The notes under the pieces: model-generated
Databases searched by the model: none
Told to the model about the DNA's origin: nothing
Seen by the model: the letters and a program-made list of their open reading frames with translations, nothing else
Shown here: in pieces, positions 56,221 through 64,000 of the stretch
How the letters are laid out: every line of letters begins with the position of its first letter
Position numbering within the stretch: the stretch's first letter is position 1
Program-made: the position numbers and the translations under genes
Assembly: GCF_035987325.1 (NCBI RefSeq)
Contig: NZ_CP108488.1
Location: 124,001-188,000 of the forward strand
Reading direction: 5' to 3'
DNA from: Streptomyces sp. NBC_01244
Lineage (GTDB): Bacteria; Actinomycetota; Actinomycetes; Streptomycetales; Streptomycetaceae
Length of the DNA stretch: 64,000 nucleotides

Positions 56221-58692
56221 TCAGGAGCAGAGTGCACCATTCAGCGTGTAGCGCGCCGGGATCGCATTGGTACCCGAGTACGTCGCCTGGAAGCCGAAGC
56301 TCGCGCTGCCGCCGGGTGCCAGTGTTCCGTTCCATCCGGCGTCCCGGGCGGTGACCGTGCTGCCCGACTGGCTCACCGTGGCGTTCCAGCCATTGCTGAT
56401 CCGCTGATCACCCGCGAAGCCCCAGCCGAGGGTCCACCCGGAGACCGCCGAGGTTCCGGTGTTCCTCACGGTCACCGTCGCCGTGAAGCCGTTGCCCCAG
56501 GCGTTGTCGATCCGGTACGCCACTGTGCATGAGGCCGCCGACACTTCGTCGTCCGCCTCCGTCGCCGTGAACGTCGCCGGCTGCGCGCCAGGACCACCGA
56601 CGGTGAATGTCGCACTGCCCGAGGACGCGTCGGCGTCCTGCGCGGCGAAGACCGGAACCTGCTGCACCGTCGCCCAGTCGGCCGGGGTGAACACCAGGGT
56701 CGCGGCCGCCGACAGGTCCTGGTCGCCGGAGTTCCGGGCCACCGTCACCGTGACGTTCTGCGCGGGGGCGGCCGAGAGCCGCACGCCCACGGGGACCGAA
56801 CCGCCCTCCGGGACCGTCACGGCCGCCGGTGCCACCTGGACCACGGGCACCGCCGGAGCGCTGCGCCGCTCAGCCGCGAAAGCCGCCAGCCAGGCCAGCG
56901 AGGCGTTCCAGTTGATGGCCACCTCGTTGGTGGAGTACGAGCCGATGTCGTCCACGTAGCACGCCGCCGGTGCGCAGCCCGCGAGCTTCTCCTTGGCCAC
57001 CGGGTCCTCCAGCCCCGCGTTCGGCCCGCCCGCGAAGGAACCGGCCGGCGGTTGCGGCAGCGAGGCGTCGTTCTGGTGTGCCCAGAACCGGTGGTGCTGG
57101 TTCGCGGAGTAACGGTCGCCGTAGCCGGTGACGTAGGAGAGGTCGAGCGCGTTGCGGCCGAGCAGGTAGTCCAGGGACTCCAACGCTCCAGCTCGGTAAC
57201 GCTGTTGCCCGGTGATCTCGTACGCCACGGCCAGCACCATCGCGTTGTTGGTGACGGAGCTGTTGGAGCCCCACACGTATCCGGTGGCGGGGAGCGGCAC
57301 CGCGTAGCCCTGTCCGGCCATGGTGGACAGGTGGCCATCAGCGGCCGTGGTCAGCAGGCCGCGCAGCCGGGTCACGTCGTCGGCCGGCAGGGCCACGCCG
57401 GGGACCGTGGCGAGGGTGATGCGGCCGGGCGTCGCGGTGCCGCCCCACCAGAACGCGTCGACGGCCTTGGTGTGGTGCGGGGAGGAGGTGACGGCGTCCC
57501 GGTACTGTGCCTCTCCGGTGGTGGCCAGGAGTTCCGCCGCCGCCCAGTAGAACTCGTCGGAGACGTCGGCGTCCTCGTACGCACCGCCGCCGGTGTTGTC
57601 GCTCGCCAGGGCGAGCACGTTCGGGTTGGCCTTGGCGGCCGTCCAGGCGCGGCGGGCCGCGTCCAGGCAGCGCGCGGCGAACGCGGCGTCGTAGGGCGCG
57701 TACACCCGGGCGCACTGCGCGGCCGAGGCCGCCAGGTTCAGCGTCGCGGCGGTCGACGGCTTGTGCAGCTCGCGCTGTTCGGCATCGAGTTCGGGCCGGG
57801 TCGGCAGGGCGGTCCACTTGGCGTCGTGCATCTTGTGGAAGGCCATCCCGGCCAACGGCTTCCCGGCGGGGACTTGCATCCGCAGCAGGAACTCCAGTTC
57901 CCAGCGGGCCTCGTCCAGCACGTCCGGCGTTCCGTTGCCGCGCTCCGGCACCCGCAGCGTCGCGTCGCCGAGCGCCGCGTCGCCGCCCGAACGCCGTGCC
58001 CGCTCATAGGAGTTGACCATCTCCCAGACGGAGATGCCGCCGTTGACCACGTACTTGCCCTGGTCGCCCGCGTCGTACCAGCCACCGCGCACGTCCAGTT
58101 GGTAGTCGCACACCCCGGCCTGGCAGGGGACGCTGGTGTCGCCCTTGTTCGGGGCGACACCCAGGTGCCCGGCGGGGCGGGCGTAGGCGCTGCCGCCCGC
58201 CAGGGCCGCCTCGATCGCGATGCCGCTGCGCTGCTGGTAGAAGAACGACATGCTGTCGGCGCGCAGTCCGTCGTACAGCGATGCGGAGATGTCGAAGGGG
58301 TGGCTGCTCTGGCCGTCGACGGCCAGGGTGAAGCCGGTGCCGGTGCCGGTGTACGCGCCGAAGTCCACCAGGTGCGTGGACTGGCCGGACGCCTGGTCGA
58401 ACCCGCGCACCGTGGTGGCACCCGAGGCGGCCACCGCGCCGGAAGCGTCGCGCAGTTGCCAGACGAGCGGAGCGGTCGCGGAGGCGGCCACGGTGGCTCG
58501 CTTGGGGCCGTCGGGCAGGTAGCCGAGCCGGTTGACCCGTACGGGCGTGACGGCGGCGGCTGCCGTGGTGGCGGCAGCCGCGACCGGAACGGTCAGGGCG
58601 GTCGTGGACAGGCCGCCGACGGCCAGCGCGACGCCGGCGAGCACGGCGGCCGCGCGACGTGGCACGCCGCGGGCGGAGGTAGCAGGAGGCAC
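56221..58692 (-). CDS. secreted GH9 cellulase with CBM2
   Basis: An 823-residue exported cellulase. Order: signal peptide (about 1-42), an immunoglobulin-like CelD_N domain (about 48-135), the GH9 (α/α)6 barrel (about 145-610) with DAGD at 207-210 and the catalytic Glu in [12 protein letters not shown], a Calx-beta-like module (about 625-705) and a C-terminal CBM2 (last 105 residues, [15 protein letters not shown]). The GTG at 58692 is preferred because AGGAAGG lies upstream, and a start at 58740 would fall inside the operator. Controlled by a perfect CebR box. Confidence 0.92.
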   Translation of the reverse strand: MPPATSARGVPRRAAAVLAGVALAVGGLSTTALTVPVAAAATTAAAAVTPVRVNRLGYLPDGPKRATVAASATAPLVWQLRDASGAVAASGATTVRGFDQASGQSTHLVDFGAYTGTGTGFTLAVDGQSSHPFDISASLYDGLRADSMSFFYQQRSGIAIEAALAGGSAYARPAGHLGVAPNKGDTSVPCQAGVCDYQLDVRGGWYDAGDQGKYVVNGGISVWEMVNSYERARRSGGDAALGDATLRVPERGNGTPDVLDEARWELEFLLRMQVPAGKPLAGMAFHKMHDAKWTALPTRPELDAEQRELHKPSTAATLNLAASAAQCARVYAPYDAAFAARCLDAARRAWTAAKANPNVLALASDNTGGGAYEDADVSDEFYWAAAELLATTGEAQYRDAVTSSPHHTKAVDAFWWGGTATPGRITLATVPGVALPADDVTRLRGLLTTAADGHLSTMAGQGYAVPLPATGYVWGSNSSVTNNAMVLAVAYEITGQQRYRAGALESLDYLLGRNALDLSYVTGYGDRYSANQHHRFWAHQNDASLPQPPAGSFAGGPNAGLEDPVAKEKLAGCAPAACYVDDIGSYSTNEVAINWNASLAWLAAFAAERRSAPAVPVVQVAPAAVTVPEGGSVPVGVRLSAAPAQNVTVTVARNSGDQDLSAAATLVFTPADWATVQQVPVFAAQDADASSGSATFTVGGPGAQPATFTATEADDEVSAASCTVAYRIDNAWGNGFTATVTVRNTGTSAVSGWTLGWGFAGDQRISNGWNATVSQSGSTVTARDAGWNGTLAPGGSASFGFQATYSGTNAIPARYTLNGALCS

Positions 58693-58725
58693 GGTGAAGC
58701 CTTCCTCGGGGGGTGGGAGCTCATG

Positions 58726-58739
58726 TGGGAGCGCTCCCA
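58726..58739. promoter_or_regulatory. perfect CebR box before GH9
   Basis: TGGGAGCGCTCCCA is identical to the published consensus operator for Streptomyces CebR. It lies 34 bases before the GH9 start codon. Confidence 0.9.
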
Positions 58740-58743
58740 ATGA

Positions 58744-58780
58744 AGCCAGGCGCCCGACGGGAACGTCAAGGCGCCTGGCT
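58744..58780. terminator. hairpin between araD and GH9
   Basis: AGCCAGGCGCC (58744-58754) and GGCGCCTGGCT (58770-58780) form a perfect 11-base stem with a 15-base loop, 37 bases after the araD stop. The loop carries TTGACG on the minus strand, a possible -35 of GH9. Confidence 0.7.
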
Positions 58781-58817
58781 GAAACGGTAGTTGAGTCCCC
58801 CTGACTCAGGCCGCGCC

Positions 58818-59564
58818 TCAGACGCCCGGGGCGTGAGGGGCGTGAGGGGCGTTGCCGTAGTAGGCGTCAGGTCCGTGCTTACGGGTGAAGTGCCGCTCCA
58901 GCAGGTGCTTCGGCGGTTCGGAGGCTTCCCCGAGGCGGGAGCCCAGCGCCAGCGTGTGCAGCGCCATCTCCGCCACGGCCTCGCAGACGACGGCGTTCTC
59001 CAGCGCCGCCTTCGCGGTGGCACCCCAGGTGAAGGGTCCGTGTCGTGAGACGAGCGCTCCGGGAACCTCCTCGGCCCGCCGGGGGTCGCCGCCGAGCCGG
59101 GCGACGATCACCTGCCCGGTGTTGTACTCGTAGTCCCGCGCGCACTGTTCCGCGGTGAGGTCCTCCGTCACGGGGACGGGCCCGTTGAAGGTGTCGGCGT
59201 GCGTCGTGCCCAGTACGGGGATCGGGCGGCGCGCCTGGGCGAAGGCGACGGCGTGCGTCGAGTGCGTGTGGGTGACCCCGCCGATGGAAGGGAAGGCCCG
59301 GTAGAGGCACCGATGGGTTTCGGTGTCGGTGGACGGCCTGAGCCGCCCCTCGACGACCCGGCCGTCCTCCAGCGCCACCACCACCAGGTCCTCCTCCGTG
59401 AGGTCGGCGTAGGAGACCCCGGACGGCTTGATGACGAAGACGCCGGCGTCTCGGTCCACTCCGCTGACGTTTCCCCAGGTGAGGGTGGCCAGACCGGCCT
59501 CCGGGATGCGCAGGTTGGCCGCGAGGACCTCACGACGGAGGTCCCCCAGGAAGGTCTTGCTCAC
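58818..59564 (-). CDS. araD: L-ribulose-5-phosphate 4-epimerase
   Basis: A 248-residue cytoplasmic class II aldolase-fold epimerase. Family features: [11 protein letters not shown] (phosphate and metal site), IKPSGVSY, the zinc ligands in [13 protein letters not shown], and [18 protein letters not shown] C-terminus ([14 protein letters not shown]). It turns L-ribulose 5-phosphate into D-xylulose 5-phosphate, the last step of arabinose catabolism. The C-terminus ends in a short HAP repeat. araA and araB are not in the window. It is divergent from a LacI regulator with two shared operators. Confidence 0.95.
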   Translation of the reverse strand: MSKTFLGDLRREVLAANLRIPEAGLATLTWGNVSGVDRDAGVFVIKPSGVSYADLTEEDLVVVALEDGRVVEGRLRPSTDTETHRCLYRAFPSIGGVTHTHSTHAVAFAQARRPIPVLGTTHADTFNGPVPVTEDLTAEQCARDYEYNTGQVIVARLGGDPRRAEEVPGALVSRHGPFTWGATAKAALENAVVCEAVAEMALHTLALGSRLGEASEPPKHLLERHFTRKHGPDAYYGNAPHAPHAPGV

Positions 59565-59715
59565 TACGCTCTCACCGTCTCTCCGGCATGCGCGGCGGGT
59601 TTCTCCGGGACCGCCGTCGGGCAGGCCCCGCGGTCGCGCATGAGTGGGCTGGACTGATCGGGGGCCGCAGCAGCAGGCGTCGCGGTTGACCCACCTCGGC
59701 CGCCCCGATCAGATT

Positions 59716-59729
59716 GTGAGCGCTAACAT
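59716..59729. promoter_or_regulatory. arabinose-type operator 1
   Basis: TGTGAGCGCTAACA lies 152 bases upstream of the araD start, in the divergent region shared with its regulator. It matches the GH127 operator at 13 of 14 bases. Confidence 0.75.
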
Positions 59730-59790
59730 GCAGCAATCTCAAGAGGTACGAGAAGATTCCTGCCCACAACGTGCGATCCACGCTGCATAA

Positions 59791-59804
59791 TGTGAACGCC
59801 AACA
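59791..59804. promoter_or_regulatory. arabinose-type operator 2
   Basis: TGTGAACGCCAACA differs from operator 1 at two bases and lies 75 bases away, on the regulator side. Two sites about seven helical turns apart could allow looping. Confidence 0.7.
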
Positions 59805-59888
59805 TCTTTACCTGGTCGACGATCTTCCGGTCGGTCCGAGATGTGTGCGGGCCGCGGCTGGTTCGGTACCTTGAGGGAAGGCCGCTCG

Positions 59889-60965
59889 ATGAGGAAAGGA
59901 AGAGAGTTGACCCAGCTCCCAGACGTCTCGCGAGCGCCCACGATGACGGACGTCGCGCGCGTCGCCGGCGTGTCCCATCAGACCGTTTCACGGGTGCTCA
60001 GCGACCACCCGAACGTCAGCGCCAAGACCCGGGCGGCGGTGACTCAGGTCATCGAGCAGCTGGGGTACCGGCGCAACTCGGCGGCCCGGGCGCTGGCCAC
60101 CCGCCGGACCCACACGCTGGGCGTCATCGCGGTGAACACCACTCTGCACGGGCCCGCCAGCACCGTGGCGGGAGTGCAGGAGGCGGCTCGGGACCGCGGC
60201 TACCTGACGTCCGCCGTCACGCTGCGCACCGCCACACAGACAGCCCTCGCCGAAGCCATGCAGCACCTCGCCGGGTGGGGCGTGGAGGGGATCGTCGCCG
60301 TCACTCCGCAACGCGCCGCGGTGCGCGCCCTGGCGGCGCTGGAAGCGCCGTGCCCGGTGGTCACCGTGGAAGGCGGCCACACCCTCGACCTGCCGGGGGT
60401 GTCGCTGGACCAGAACCTCGGCGCCCGCATGATCACGGAGCACCTTCTCGCGTCGGGCCACGCCACCGTGTGGCATGTGGCGGGCCCGCCCGACTGGCTC
60501 GAGAGCGAGGCCCGCACGCAGGGGTGGGAGGACGCGCTGCGCGACGCCGGCGCCGAGGTGCCGCCCGTGCTGCGCGGCGACTGGAGTCCGCTGTCGGGAT
60601 ACCAGGCCGGCCAGCAGCTGGCGGGGCGGTTCCTGGCGTCCCGAGGGCAGGGAGCCGGCCTCACCGCGGTGTTCGTCGCCAACGACCAGATGGCCCTCGG
60701 TGTCCTACGGGCCTTGCGGGAAGCGGGCCTGCGGACGCCCGAGGACGTGGCGGTCGCCGGTTTCGACGACATCCCCGAGGCGGAGTTCTTCCCGCCCCCG
60801 CTGACGACGATCCGTCAGGACTTCGCCTCGCTCGGCCGCGACAGCATCGGGCTGCTCCTGGACCACATCGAGGGCAGGACCGACGAGTCGACCCACCTGG
60901 TGGTGGCGCCCGAGCTCATCGTGCGCGCCAGCACGGCCCGCAGGATCGCTCCACCCGGTGAATGA
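59889..60965 (+). CDS. LacI-family regulator of arabinose genes
   Basis: A 358-residue repressor (352 if it starts at the TTG at 59907, which also has a good ribosome site). Helix-turn-helix at MTDVARVAGVSHQTVSRVLSDH, then a sugar-binding domain with PLTTIRQDFASLG near the end. Divergent from araD with TGTGAGCGCTAACA-type sites between, and convergent with an aldose epimerase/permease operon. The likely inducer is arabinose or a derivative; predicted targets include GH127 and the site in GH30. Confidence 0.88.
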   Translation: MRKGRELTQLPDVSRAPTMTDVARVAGVSHQTVSRVLSDHPNVSAKTRAAVTQVIEQLGYRRNSAARALATRRTHTLGVIAVNTTLHGPASTVAGVQEAARDRGYLTSAVTLRTATQTALAEAMQHLAGWGVEGIVAVTPQRAAVRALAALEAPCPVVTVEGGHTLDLPGVSLDQNLGARMITEHLLASGHATVWHVAGPPDWLESEARTQGWEDALRDAGAEVPPVLRGDWSPLSGYQAGQQLAGRFLASRGQGAGLTAVFVANDQMALGVLRALREAGLRTPEDVAVAGFDDIPEAEFFPPPLTTIRQDFASLGRDSIGLLLDHIEGRTDESTHLVVAPELIVRASTARRIAPPGE

Positions 60966-61054
60966 CCCCCACCTGCCCGGCTGTTGGCCCCTTCCGCCGA
61001 GAGCCGGGCCCCGGGAAACCTCGTACGGGGAAAGTCGGCACAAGCGCGAAAGCC

Positions 61055-61087
61055 GCTGTCCGGCGCCCCCCTGCGGCACCGGACAGC
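61055..61087. terminator. hairpin between the regulator and aldose epimerase genes
   Basis: GCTGTCCGG (61055-61063) and CCGGACAGC (61079-61087) form a nine-base stem between convergent genes; an inner GCC/GGC pair extends it. Confidence 0.65.
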
Positions 61088-61107
61088 AGCTACGGCCGCC
61101 GCCCCTC

Positions 61108-62232
61108 TCAGGCGGTGACCGTGGTGAAACTGTGGATCGTGGTCGACCGGTACAGCTCGCCCGGCCGCAGGACGACCGTCGGGTAGTCGGGGCGGTTCGG
61201 GGAGTCCGGGAAGTGCTGTGTCTCCAGCGCGATCCCCGCGTAGGCGTGGTAGGGTCTGCCGGCCTTGCCCGTGATGTCACCGGTCAGGCCCTGGGCGGTG
61301 TAGACCTGGATGCCCGGTTCCGTGGTGCGCACCTCCATGCGGCGGCCGGATGCGGGGGCGTACAGCACAGCGGCCTTACGAGGACCGGCTCGCCGGGCGT
61401 CGTCGAGGACCCAGTTGTGGTCGAAGCCTCCGCCGGCGAGAGCCAGTTGCGCCTCCGTATGGGTCAGGACGTCGGAGAGACGCCGGGGCCGGCGGAGGTC
61501 GAACGGGGTGTCGCTGACCGGGCGGTGGGGGCCGTCGGGGATCAACTCGGCGCCGACGGAGGTGTAGAGGGGAGCCGCGACCTGGAGGTGGTGCGCCAGG
61601 ACGTTGCCGCGCCCCTCCCCTTCGAGGTTCCAGTAGGCGTGGTTGGTGAGGTTGACGATCGTCGGCGCGTCGGCGACCGCCTGGTACAACATGGTCAGGT
61701 TGTCGTCGCGGTCCAGCGTGTAGGTGAGGCGCACGTTCAGGGCACCGGGGAATCCCTGGTCCCCGTCGGGGCTGTGCAGGAACAGGCGGACACCGGTGCG
61801 GTGCGCCGAGTGGAAGGGTTCGCACCGCCACAGGCGCTGGTCGAACCCGTCGGGACCGCCGTGCAGCGTGTGCCCGGTCTCCTGGGTGGCGAGCTGGTGG
61901 GTGACTCCGTCGACGACGAGCCGGCCGTGCGCGACGCGGTTGGCGTAACGGCCCACCGTCGCGCCGAAGTAGCGTGCGGAGCCCTCGCGGTCGGCGGGGT
62001 CGCGGGGCGCGAGCACCACGTCGGCGGTGTGGCCCCAGCGGTCCGGCAGGATCAGGGAACGGAGGCGGGCGCCGCGCGTGTGCACCTCCGCGCGGGCCCG
62101 GCCGGGGAAGCCGAACCGCCACCTCTCCCCCCTTTCCTCATCGGCCAGACGCAGGGGACGGCCCGCCCCCGGGCAGGTGGGAGCCTGCCCGGGGTCAGTG
62201 GCCTGGTCGGTGGATTCATATGTGTGTTCCAT
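61108..62232 (-). CDS. galM: aldose 1-epimerase
   Basis: A 374-residue cytoplasmic mutarotase. Motifs: GRYANRVAHGR, the catalytic His in ETGHTLHGGPDGFDQ and NLTNHAYWNL, and the base Glu in GIALETQHFPDSPN. It interconverts anomers of free aldoses such as arabinose or galactose. It is third in a minus-strand operon after two sugar permease genes, 107 bases downstream of the second. The first 30 residues are not conserved in the family and the start at 62232 is only moderately supported (AGGGAA). Confidence 0.92.
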   Translation of the reverse strand: MEHTYESTDQATDPGQAPTCPGAGRPLRLADEERGERWRFGFPGRARAEVHTRGARLRSLILPDRWGHTADVVLAPRDPADREGSARYFGATVGRYANRVAHGRLVVDGVTHQLATQETGHTLHGGPDGFDQRLWRCEPFHSAHRTGVRLFLHSPDGDQGFPGALNVRLTYTLDRDDNLTMLYQAVADAPTIVNLTNHAYWNLEGEGRGNVLAHHLQVAAPLYTSVGAELIPDGPHRPVSDTPFDLRRPRRLSDVLTHTEAQLALAGGGFDHNWVLDDARRAGPRKAAVLYAPASGRRMEVRTTEPGIQVYTAQGLTGDITGKAGRPYHAYAGIALETQHFPDSPNRPDYPTVVLRPGELYRSTTIHSFTTVTA

Positions 62233-62339
62233 GGCGGTGTTCCCTGGAAGTCGGTCCGTCGGAGGGCATGCCGGGAAGCAAGGTGGAATCGCGGCACTCG
62301 AACGCTGGGGCCGGGGCTGACGTGCAGAGCGGCAGGGCG

Positions 62340-63362
62340 TCAGCCGGCGGCGGGGCGGCGGCCGCTCATCAGTCGTTGCAGCACGATGAACACGAGCAGC
62401 AGGGCGCCGATGACGATCCGGGTCCACCAAGAGCTGAGCGTGCCCTGGAAGTTGACCACCGTCTGGATCGTGCCGAGGACGAGCACGCCGAGGGCCGTGC
62501 CCAGGACGAAGCCGGAGCCTCCGGTCAGCAGCGTGCCGCCGATCACGGTGGCGGCGATCGCGTCGAGTTCCATGCCCATGGCGTGGAGGGCGTAGCCGGA
62601 GAGCATGTAGAAGGTCAGCAACAGGCCGCCGAGCGCGGAACACAGGCCGCTGACGGCGTAGACGGCGATCTTGGTGGAGCCCGCCGGAAGACCCATCAGG
62701 CGTGCGGAGGACTCGTTGTCGCCCAGTGCGTACACGTTGCGGCCGAACCGCGTGTGGTGCAGTACGACGAAGGCGATCACCAGTACGGCCAGGGCGATGA
62801 CCACCGGGATCGAGACGAACAGTCCTCCCGGGCCGTACAGCCGGGTCTGCGCGATTCCGGCCGTGGTGGGGTCGCTGATCGTGATGGATTCGGTGCTGAT
62901 CGTGTAGCAGAGCCCGCGGGCGAGGAACATGCCGGCCAGGGTGACGATGAACGGCTGGATCTCGAAGGTGTGGATGATCCAGCCCATGAGCGTCCCGCTC
63001 CCGGCGCCGACGAGCAGGACCAGTGGAATGACGGTGGCCAGGGGCCAGCCGTGCGACTCGACCAGCCAGGCGGTGAGCATGGTCGACAGGGCCACCATGG
63101 AGCCGACGGACAGGTCGATGCCGCCGGTGAGGATGACGAAGGTCGCCCCGACCGCGACGACCAGGAGGAATCCGTTGTCGATCAGCAGGTTCAGTACGAC
63201 TTGCGCGGAGAGGAAGCCCTCGTAGCGCACCGATCCGACGCCGAACATGACGGCCAGCAGGACGGCCGTGACGATCAGTGGGATACGGGTGCGGGTGCGC
63301 GGGGACACCGTCGCGAAGGGGCGGGTGAGATGCGCGGCGGCGCTCGCGATGCCGGTACTCAT
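62340..63362 (-). CDS. sugar ABC permease, RbsC/YjfF type
   Basis: A 340-residue membrane permease of the ribose/galactofuranose importer family, with eight or more hydrophobic segments and the conserved GATFVILTGGIDLSVGSMVAL and GRNVYALGDNESSARLMGL blocks. Its ATG overlaps the stop of the preceding permease gene by four bases (ATGA). Next to arabinose regulation, arabinose or arabinofuranose is the likely cargo. Confidence 0.92.
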   Translation of the reverse strand: MSTGIASAAAHLTRPFATVSPRTRTRIPLIVTAVLLAVMFGVGSVRYEGFLSAQVVLNLLIDNGFLLVVAVGATFVILTGGIDLSVGSMVALSTMLTAWLVESHGWPLATVIPLVLLVGAGSGTLMGWIIHTFEIQPFIVTLAGMFLARGLCYTISTESITISDPTTAGIAQTRLYGPGGLFVSIPVVIALAVLVIAFVVLHHTRFGRNVYALGDNESSARLMGLPAGSTKIAVYAVSGLCSALGGLLLTFYMLSGYALHAMGMELDAIAATVIGGTLLTGGSGFVLGTALGVLVLGTIQTVVNFQGTLSSWWTRIVIGALLLVFIVLQRLMSGRRPAAG

Positions 63363-64000
63363 GCGCGTACCTCCTGCTGCTGCGGGGTGGCGCCCGCCGG
63401 GGTGTGGGATCGGGGAGTGGCCGGCCCGCGGCGGCGCAGGACCTTGGCCCGGAAGACCGGGGACTGCACGAGGCAGACGACGATGACGACGAAGGCCTTG
63501 AAGACGAGGGTGGTCTCGGGCGGGACGCCGAGGGTGTAGACGGTGGTGGACAGGGTCTGGATGATCAGGGCGCCCAGAACGGTGCCGCCGAGGGAGAAGC
63601 GTCCTCCGGTCAGTGCGGTGCCGCCGACGACGACGGCGAGGATCGCGTCGAGCTCGATCCACAGGCCGGCGTTGTTGCCGTCGGCGCTGGAGACGTTGGA
63701 GCTGATCATCAGCCCGGCGACGGCGGCGCACAGCGCGCTGAAGACGTAGACCAGGGCGAGCAGGCCGCCGGCCCGGATGCCGACCAGGCGGCTGGCGGCG
63801 GGGTTGCCGCCAACGGACTCGATCAGCATGCCGAGTGCGCTGCGACGGGTGACGAAGGCGGTGAGCGCGACGAGGGCGGCTGCCAGAAGGACGGCGAACG
63901 GGAAGGTCAGCCAGTAGCCCCCGCCGATCATTTTGTAGGGGGCACTGGTCACCGTGACGATCTGGCCGTCCGTGATCAGCTGGGCGACGCCGCGGCCCGC
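63359..64000 (-). CDS. sugar ABC permease, YtfT type (5' part outside window)
   Basis: The C-terminal 213 residues of a permease paired with the one downstream. It has the same LIESVGGNPAASRLVGI and LDAILAVVVGGTALTGG blocks and a charged tail (RRRGPATPRSHTP). The open frame runs off the window edge, so the N-terminal membrane segments, and presumably the ATPase and binding-protein genes, lie beyond 64000. Confidence 0.9.
   Translation of the reverse strand, partial: AGRGVAQLITDGQIVTVTSAPYKMIGGGYWLTFPFAVLLAAALVALTAFVTRRSALGMLIESVGGNPAASRLVGIRAGGLLALVYVFSALCAAVAGLMISSNVSSADGNNAGLWIELDAILAVVVGGTALTGGRFSLGGTVLGALIIQTLSTTVYTLGVPPETTLVFKAFVVIVVCLVQSPVFRAKVLRRRGPATPRSHTPAGATPQQQEVRA

Noticed and set aside
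58740..58740. GH9 start codon at 58740
   Set aside because: It would put the CebR box inside the coding sequence and has no ribosome site; the GTG at 58692 follows AGGAAGG and opens the signal peptide.

Overview
The window is high-GC actinobacterial DNA and almost certainly comes from a Streptomyces. The evidence is strong G/C bias at third codon positions, GTG and TTG starts, GGAGG-type ribosome sites, an SsgA-like sporulation protein, actinobacterial class F sortases, DUF1206 and DUF6381 proteins, an XlnA-type xylanase and CebR boxes. No rRNA, tRNA, CRISPR array or complete insertion sequence was seen. All calls come from reading the sequence and from knowledge of the families; no database was searched.

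Left part (1-31.7 kb): a mosaic of short units. It holds two class F sortases, a divergent MFS/MarR pair, a GNAT acetyltransferase, a Fur-type repressor divergent from katG, a DUF1206 membrane protein, an AI-2E-type membrane protein, a CE4 deacetylase, a carboxylate-amine ligase, an SsgA-like protein, a convergent STAS/ATP-binding pair, and a tight methyltransferase-CDGSH-diiron oxygenase-like operon. These are followed by a VOC protein, a LuxR-type two-component system and an ABC exporter coupled to a small membrane-anchored protein. Debris lies between them: a LLM/alcohol dehydrogenase chimera, a transposase N-terminal fragment, and a block at 24.8-29.1 kb. In that block an antiporter, a TerD paralogue and a DUF418-like protein each carry one-base frameshifts around a single intact terD and a decayed duplicate.

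Right part (31.7-64 kb): a plant cell-wall polysaccharide locus. A nine-gene minus-strand operon (41494 to 31773) runs from a sugar-binding lipoprotein and two permeases through secreted GH30 and GH10 enzymes, an intracellular trio (Gfo/Idh/MocA, PmoA-like, cupin) and a secreted GH62 arabinofuranosidase. Divergent from it are a LacI regulator and intracellular GH3 and GH43 glycosidases. Then come a Tat-exported GH127 beta-L-arabinofuranosidase with six ricin-type repeats, a CebR-like regulator divergent from two GH6 cellulases, an XlnA-type xylanase with a CE1 esterase, a GH9 cellulase, araD with a divergent LacI regulator, an aldose 1-epimerase and two ribose/galactofuranose-type sugar permeases, the last cut by the window edge.

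Three operator families can be read directly and link these units. CGAAANNNTTTCG lies at the ABC operon and at the xylanase promoter. TGTKARCGYYAACA lies at GH127, twice between araD and its regulator, and inside the GH30 signal-peptide codons. TGGNAGCGCTNCCA lies at the GH6 and GH9 genes. The inferred flow is secreted depolymerisation of arabinoxylan and cellulose, uptake of oligosaccharides by ABC transporters, intracellular trimming by GH3 and GH43, and arabinose metabolism through AraD, with three LacI-family repressors.
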